This document shows positions 59,886 through 64,000 of a DNA stretch of 64,000 bases, piece after piece. How positions within the stretch are numbered: position 1 is the stretch's first letter; each line of letters starts with the position of its first letter. The notes below the pieces were generated by a model. The model worked only from the letters and a program-made list of their open reading frames with translations. It searched no databases and was not told where the DNA came from. Made by a program: the position numbers and the translations under genes. This DNA is from Mycobacterium sp. (GTDB lineage: Bacteria; Actinomycetota; Actinomycetes; Mycobacteriales; Mycobacteriaceae): positions 1-64,000 of the forward strand of contig NZ_JAICZA010000005.1 in the NCBI RefSeq assembly GCF_025933915.1. The letters run 5' to 3'.

Positions 59886-61325
59886 GTGGCGACGCGCATC
59901 GTGATCCTCGGGGGAGGCCCGGCCGGTTACGAAGCCGCGCTGGTGGCCGCGACGCTGCGCCCGGAACAGCCCGACGCCGCCCATGTGACCGTCATCGACT
60001 CCGAGGGCATCGGCGGGGCGGCCGTCCTGGACGACTGCGTGCCGTCCAAGACGTTCATCGCGTCGACCTGGCTGCGCACCGAGCTGCGCCGGGCCCCGCG
60101 GCTGGGGTTCGAGATCGACATCGACGACGCCAAGCTCTCGCTGCCGCAGATTCACGCCCGGGTCAAGCAACTCGCCACCGAGCAGTCGGCCGACATCACC
60201 GACCAGCTGCTCAGCGTGGGTGTGCACGTGGTGGCCGGCCGCGGCGAGCTGATCGACCCCACGCCCGGGCTGGCCCGGCACAACATCAGGGCAACCCATT
60301 CCGATCCGGGGCCCGACGGCCCCGTCACCAGCGAGTACGAGGCCGACGTGGTGCTGATCGCCACCGGCGCCAGCCCGCGGGTGCTGCCATCGGCCCAGCC
60401 CGACGGTGAGCGCATCCTGACCTGGCGCCAGCTCTACGACCTCGAGGCGCTGCCCGAGCATCTCATCGTCGTCGGGTCGGGGGTCACCGGCGCCGAGTTC
60501 GTGCACGCCTACACCGAATTGGGCGTGCCGGTGACAGTGGTCGCCAGCCGTGACCGGGTGCTGCCCTACGAGGACGCCGACGCCGCGCGGGTGCTGGAAG
60601 CGGCGTTCTCCGAACGCGGTGTGCAGTTGGTGAAGAACGCCCGCGCCGCGTCGGTCACCCGCACCGGGGACGGTGTGCTGGTCACCCTGGCCGATGGGCG
60701 CACCGTGGAGGGCAGCCACGCCCTGATGACCATCGGATCGGTGCCCAACACCGACGGCCTGGGCCTGGAACGGGTCGGCATCGAGCTGCGCCGCGGCGGC
60801 TATCTGACCGTGGACCGGGTGTCGCGGACATCGGTGACCGGCATCTACGCCGCCGGGGATTGCACCGGCCTGTTGCCGCTGGCCTCGGTCGCCGCCATGC
60901 AGGGCCGCATCGCGATGTATCACGCGCTGGGCGAAGGCGTCAGCCCGATCCGGCTGCGCACGGTGGCGGCGACGGTGTTCACCAGGCCCGAGATCGCGGC
61001 CGTCGGTGTGCCGCAAACGATGATCGACGACGGCTCGGTGGCGGCGCGCACCATCATGCTGCCGTTGCGCACCAATGCGCGGGCAAAGATGTCGGGGTTG
61101 CGGCAGGGCTTCGTGAAAATGTTCTGCCGCAAGTCCACCGGTGTGGTCATCGGCGGCGTGGTGGTGGCGCCGATCGCCTCCGAGCTGATCCTGCCGATCG
61201 CCGTGGCCGTGCAGAACCGCATCACCGTCAACGAGTTGGCGCAGACGCTCGCGGTGTACCCGTCGCTGTCCGGCTCGATCACCGAGGCGGCGCGACGGCT
61301 GATGGCCCATGACGATCTGGACTAG
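59886..61325 (+). CDS. lpdA: Flavoprotein quinone reductase LpdA
   Basis: This 479-residue member of the pyridine-nucleotide disulfide oxidoreductase family corresponds to Rv3303c. It lacks the redox disulfide: the usual CxxxxC site reads GGAAVLDDCVPSKTF, with only the second cysteine. The M. tuberculosis enzyme is an NAD(P)H-quinone reductase with a role in antioxidant defence. FAD motif is VILGGGPAGYEAAL at residue 5, NAD(P) motif VVGSGVTGAEFVHAY near 200, and GIYAAGDCTGLLPLASVA near 320. It ends at AHDDLD, about 14 residues before the M. tuberculosis protein. A GTG start is used. Confidence 0.93.
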   Translation: MATRIVILGGGPAGYEAALVAATLRPEQPDAAHVTVIDSEGIGGAAVLDDCVPSKTFIASTWLRTELRRAPRLGFEIDIDDAKLSLPQIHARVKQLATEQSADITDQLLSVGVHVVAGRGELIDPTPGLARHNIRATHSDPGPDGPVTSEYEADVVLIATGASPRVLPSAQPDGERILTWRQLYDLEALPEHLIVVGSGVTGAEFVHAYTELGVPVTVVASRDRVLPYEDADAARVLEAAFSERGVQLVKNARAASVTRTGDGVLVTLADGRTVEGSHALMTIGSVPNTDGLGLERVGIELRRGGYLTVDRVSRTSVTGIYAAGDCTGLLPLASVAAMQGRIAMYHALGEGVSPIRLRTVAATVFTRPEIAAVGVPQTMIDDGSVAARTIMLPLRTNARAKMSGLRQGFVKMFCRKSTGVVIGGVVVAPIASELILPIAVAVQNRITVNELAQTLAVYPSLSGSITEAARRLMAHDDLD

Positions 61326-61396
61326 TTAGCCTTGGTGCAGCACGTCCCTACTGACGAGTAACCGACGGGAGTTTGTTCAGTGAGGAGTCCTCTGCC

Positions 61397-63154
61397 GTGA
61401 GCAACCCGATTCAGGCACCGGAGAGCGCGCAGACCTGGGCGGCTTCCACGTTGGGACCGCGGCAACGCGCGCTGGCCTGGGAACGGCTCGGCGCCGAGCA
61501 GTTCGACGTGGTGGTGATCGGCGGCGGCGTGGTGGGTTCGGGCTGCGCGCTGGACGCCGCGACCCGCGGTCTCAAGGTGGCGCTGGTGGAAGCGCGCGAT
61601 TTCGCCTCGGGCACCTCGAGCCGCTCGTCGAAGATGTTCCACGGCGGCCTGCGCTACCTCGAACAACTGGAGTTCGGTCTGGTGCGCGAGGCGCTCTACG
61701 AGCGTGAGCTGTCGCTGACCGCGCTGGCGCCGCACCTGGTCAAGCCGATGCCGTTTTTGTTTCCGCTGACCAACCGCGTGTGGGAACGTCCGTACATCGC
61801 CGCCGGCATTTTTCTCTACGACCGGATGGGTGGCGCGAAATCTGTTCCGGCGCAAAAGCATTTAACCCGCGCCGGCGCATTGCGGTTGAGCCCCGGCCTC
61901 AAGCGCAGCTCCTTGATCGGTGGAATCCGTTACTACGACACCGTTGTCGACGACGCTCGGCACACCATGACCGTCGCGCGCACCGCGGCGCACTACGGCG
62001 CGGTGGTGCGGACCTCCACCCAGGTCGTCGCCCTGCTGCGCGAGGGTGATCGGGTGACCGGGGTGCGGGTCCGCGACTCCGAGGACGGCGCAATCACCGA
62101 GGTCCGCGGCCACGTCGTGGTCAACGCCACCGGCGTGTGGACCGACGAGATCCAGGCATTGTCCAAGCAGCGCGGGCGATTTCAGGTGCGGGCATCCAAG
62201 GGCGTGCACGTGGTGGTTCCGCGCGACCGCATCGTCAGTGACGTCGCGATCATCCTGCGCACGGAGAAGTCGGTGATGTTCGTCATTCCGTGGGGAAACC
62301 ACTGGATCATCGGAACCACCGACACCGACTGGGATCTCGACCTGGCTCACCCCGCGGCCACCAAGGCCGACATCGACTACATCCTGCAGACGGTGAATAC
62401 CGTGCTGGCCATCCCGCTGACCCATGCCGACATCGACGGGGTGTACGCGGGGCTGCGGCCGCTGCTGGCCGGGGAGAGCGAGGAGACCTCGAAGCTGTCC
62501 CGGGAGCACGCCGTGGCGGTGCCCGCGCCGGGCCTGGTGGCCATCGCGGGCGGCAAGTACACCACCTACCGGGTGATGTCCGCCGACGCGATTGACGCTG
62601 CGGCCCAATTCATTCCGGCCCGGGTGGCTCCGTCGATCACCGAGAGGGTCAGCCTGATGGGCGCCGACGGTTACTTCGCGCTGATCAACCAGGCCGAACA
62701 CGTCGCCGAACTGCAGGGGTTGCATCCCTACCGGGTGCGTCACTTGCTGGACCGCTACGGGTCGCTGATCGGTGACGTGCTGGCCCTGGCGGCCGAAAAC
62801 CCCGATCTGCTCAACCCGATCAAGGAGGCGCCGGGCTACCTGCGGGTGGAGGCGTTGTATGGCGTGAGCGCCGAGGGCGCTTTGCATCTGGAGGACATCC
62901 TGGCCCGCCGGATGCGCATTTCGATCGAATACTCGCACCGAGGCGTCGACTGCGCCCGTGAGGTTGCCGACGTGGTTGCGCCGGTGCTGCGTTGGTCTGC
63001 CGCGGACATCGACCGTGAGGTCGCCAACTACACCGCCCGGGTGGAGGCCGAGGTCCTGTCCCAGGCCCAGCCCGACGACGTGTCGGCGGACGAGTTGCGG
63101 GCCAGCGCGCCCGAGGCGCGCGCCGAGATCCTCGAGCCGGTCCCGCTCAATTGA
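61397..63154 (+). CDS. glpD2: Glycerol-3-phosphate dehydrogenase GlpD2
   Basis: This 585-residue FAD-dependent glycerol-3-phosphate dehydrogenase feeds electrons to the quinone pool and produces dihydroxyacetone phosphate. FAD motif is VVVIGGGVVGSGCALDAATRG near residue 38, followed by TSSRSSKMFHGGLRYLEQ near 75, IPWGNHWIIGTTDTDWD near 300 and GGKYTTYRVMSADAID near 385. The GTG at 61397 gives MSNPIQAPES and the same length as Rv3302c. It lies 71 bases after lpdA. The phoY1 gene that follows in M. tuberculosis is absent. Confidence 0.95.
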   Translation: MSNPIQAPESAQTWAASTLGPRQRALAWERLGAEQFDVVVIGGGVVGSGCALDAATRGLKVALVEARDFASGTSSRSSKMFHGGLRYLEQLEFGLVREALYERELSLTALAPHLVKPMPFLFPLTNRVWERPYIAAGIFLYDRMGGAKSVPAQKHLTRAGALRLSPGLKRSSLIGGIRYYDTVVDDARHTMTVARTAAHYGAVVRTSTQVVALLREGDRVTGVRVRDSEDGAITEVRGHVVVNATGVWTDEIQALSKQRGRFQVRASKGVHVVVPRDRIVSDVAIILRTEKSVMFVIPWGNHWIIGTTDTDWDLDLAHPAATKADIDYILQTVNTVLAIPLTHADIDGVYAGLRPLLAGESEETSKLSREHAVAVPAPGLVAIAGGKYTTYRVMSADAIDAAAQFIPARVAPSITERVSLMGADGYFALINQAEHVAELQGLHPYRVRHLLDRYGSLIGDVLALAAENPDLLNPIKEAPGYLRVEALYGVSAEGALHLEDILARRMRISIEYSHRGVDCAREVADVVAPVLRWSAADIDREVANYTARVEAEVLSQAQPDDVSADELRASAPEARAEILEPVPLN

Positions 63155-64000
63155 GACCCGCACCGCTTCCCGTGCGCGACGGACTCGGCCCGGCGCGGGT
63201 GCGCCTGCGGGGCGGAGGAGTGCTGGCCGAGCTGACCGGCCGGTTCGGCGCGCAGGCCCGCGCGAAGGTGCTGGCCGGGGAGGTGGTGGACGCCGACGGC
63301 GCGGTGATCGATGGCGCCACCGTGCTGCCCGCCGGGGCGAGCGTCTACCTCTACCGCGAGCTCCCCGACGAGGTGCCCGTGCCTTTCGACATCCCGGTGC
63401 TGTACCGCGACGACGACATCGTGGTGGTCGACAAGCCACACTTTTTGGCCACCATGCCGCGCGGACGCCACGTCGCGCAGACCGCGCTGGTGCGGCTGCG
63501 CCGGGAGCTGGGCCTGCCGGAATTGAGCCCGGCGCACCGGCTGGACCGGCTGACCGCCGGGGTGCTGCTGTTCACCACGCGCCGCGAGGTGCGCGGGGCG
63601 TTCCAGACGCTGTTCTCCCGGGGGTTGGTGCGCAAGACGTATCTGGCCCGGGCGGCCGTCGACGCGGCGCTGGAGTTGCCTCGCGTGGTGAGAAGCCGAA
63701 TCATCAAGCGTCGCGGTCACTTACAGGCCATCAGCGAGCCGGGTGCGCCCAACGCCGAGACCCTGGTGGAGTTGTCGTCCCCGGACGGCCTGTACCGGCT
63801 GACGCCCCGCACCGGACGCACCCACCAGCTGCGCGTGCACATGGCCTCGCTGGGGATCCCGATCGAGGGAGACCCGTTGTATCCCAACGTGATTGATGTT
63901 GCACCGGATGACTTCAGCACGCCGCTGCGATTGCTGGCGCAGCGTATCGAGTTCACCGATCCGCGCACCGGCGTGCCCCGCGAGTTCGTCAGCCGGCGAG
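63151..64000 (+). CDS. RluA/RsuA-superfamily pseudouridine synthase (3' end outside window)
   Basis: This reading frame starts at a TTG that overlaps the glpD2 stop by four bases. It remains open to the end of the window, about 283 codons. It corresponds to Rv3300c (about 305 residues), so roughly 20 codons are missing. The catalytic aspartate is in LSPAHRLDRLTAGVLLFTT near residue 128; PHFLATMPRGRHV precedes it, and TGRTHQLRVHMASLGIPIEGDPLYP follows near 225. It isomerises uridine to pseudouridine in an RNA I cannot specify. An alternative start is the GTG at 63172. The usual N-terminal S4 domain is short or divergent. Confidence 0.9.
   Translation, partial: MRPAPLPVRDGLGPARVRLRGGGVLAELTGRFGAQARAKVLAGEVVDADGAVIDGATVLPAGASVYLYRELPDEVPVPFDIPVLYRDDDIVVVDKPHFLATMPRGRHVAQTALVRLRRELGLPELSPAHRLDRLTAGVLLFTTRREVRGAFQTLFSRGLVRKTYLARAAVDAALELPRVVRSRIIKRRGHLQAISEPGAPNAETLVELSSPDGLYRLTPRTGRTHQLRVHMASLGIPIEGDPLYPNVIDVAPDDFSTPLRLLAQRIEFTDPRTGVPREFVSRR

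Overview
This window is GC-rich chromosomal DNA from a Mycobacterium. Gene content, protein sequences and gene order follow the M. tuberculosis Rv3370c-to-Rv3300c segment, from dnaE2 at the left edge to an RluA-type pseudouridine synthase at the right edge. Several M. tuberculosis-specific insertions are missing: the Rv3367 PE_PGRS, mfpA, the Rv3357/Rv3358 toxin-antitoxin pair, the IS and moa3 block, the mtp pilin and phoY1. Other genes are present instead. This pattern fits a slow-growing non-tuberculous species, perhaps near the M. avium complex. All comparisons to M. tuberculosis are from memory of the family sequences, not from a search.

Layout. 1-9.6 kb: dnaE2 (5' end cut), a nitroreductase, tRNA methyltransferase trmL, a small methyltransferase, and a four-gene conservon (sensor kinase, roadblock protein, DUF742 protein, GTPase). 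9.6-17.5 kb: an FHA-FHA-ABC exporter of the Rv1747 type, an Old-Yellow-Enzyme-like reductase, folD, secreted and oxidoreductase genes, and a decayed DUF222/HNH remnant. 17.5-21.7 kb: a leftward methionine operon (metC, metX, methyltransferase, glyoxalase-like protein) behind a SAM-IV riboswitch. 21.8-28.4 kb: two unrelated NADP isocitrate dehydrogenases side by side, a hydrolase, trpS and a YhjD-like membrane protein. 28.4-35.9 kb: a sugar transporter/nagA/SMR operon, dacB1, an aminotransferase, sigJ (ECF41) and its AhpD-like partner with a recognisable ECF41 promoter. 35.9-42.3 kb: sdhCDAB and a cdd-deoA-add pyrimidine/purine salvage operon.

42.4-49.5 kb is the accessory block: a hydrolase-methyltransferase fusion with its TetR regulator, a divergent polysaccharide deacetylase, a GntR/bicupin pair with a near-consensus promoter, and a tail-to-tail pair of VWA membrane proteins. 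49.6-58.2 kb returns to conserved order: Rv3311-like, sapM, upp (stop lost, overlapping pmmB), pmmB, purine nucleoside phosphorylase, an extra cutinase, amiB1 and amiA1. A 1.1-kb cassette bounded by about 66-bp inverted repeats carries an AbiEi/DUF559-like gene and sits exactly between the stop codons of two convergent genes. The window ends with a gamma-glutamylcyclotransferase-like gene, lpdA, glpD2 and the start of the pseudouridine synthase.

A 49-bp cruciform-forming repeat occurs five times in intergenic DNA. The best candidates for something undescribed are the inverted-repeat cassette, this repeat family, and the fusion/TetR/deacetylase locus. I saw no rRNA, tRNA, CRISPR array, intact IS or prophage.
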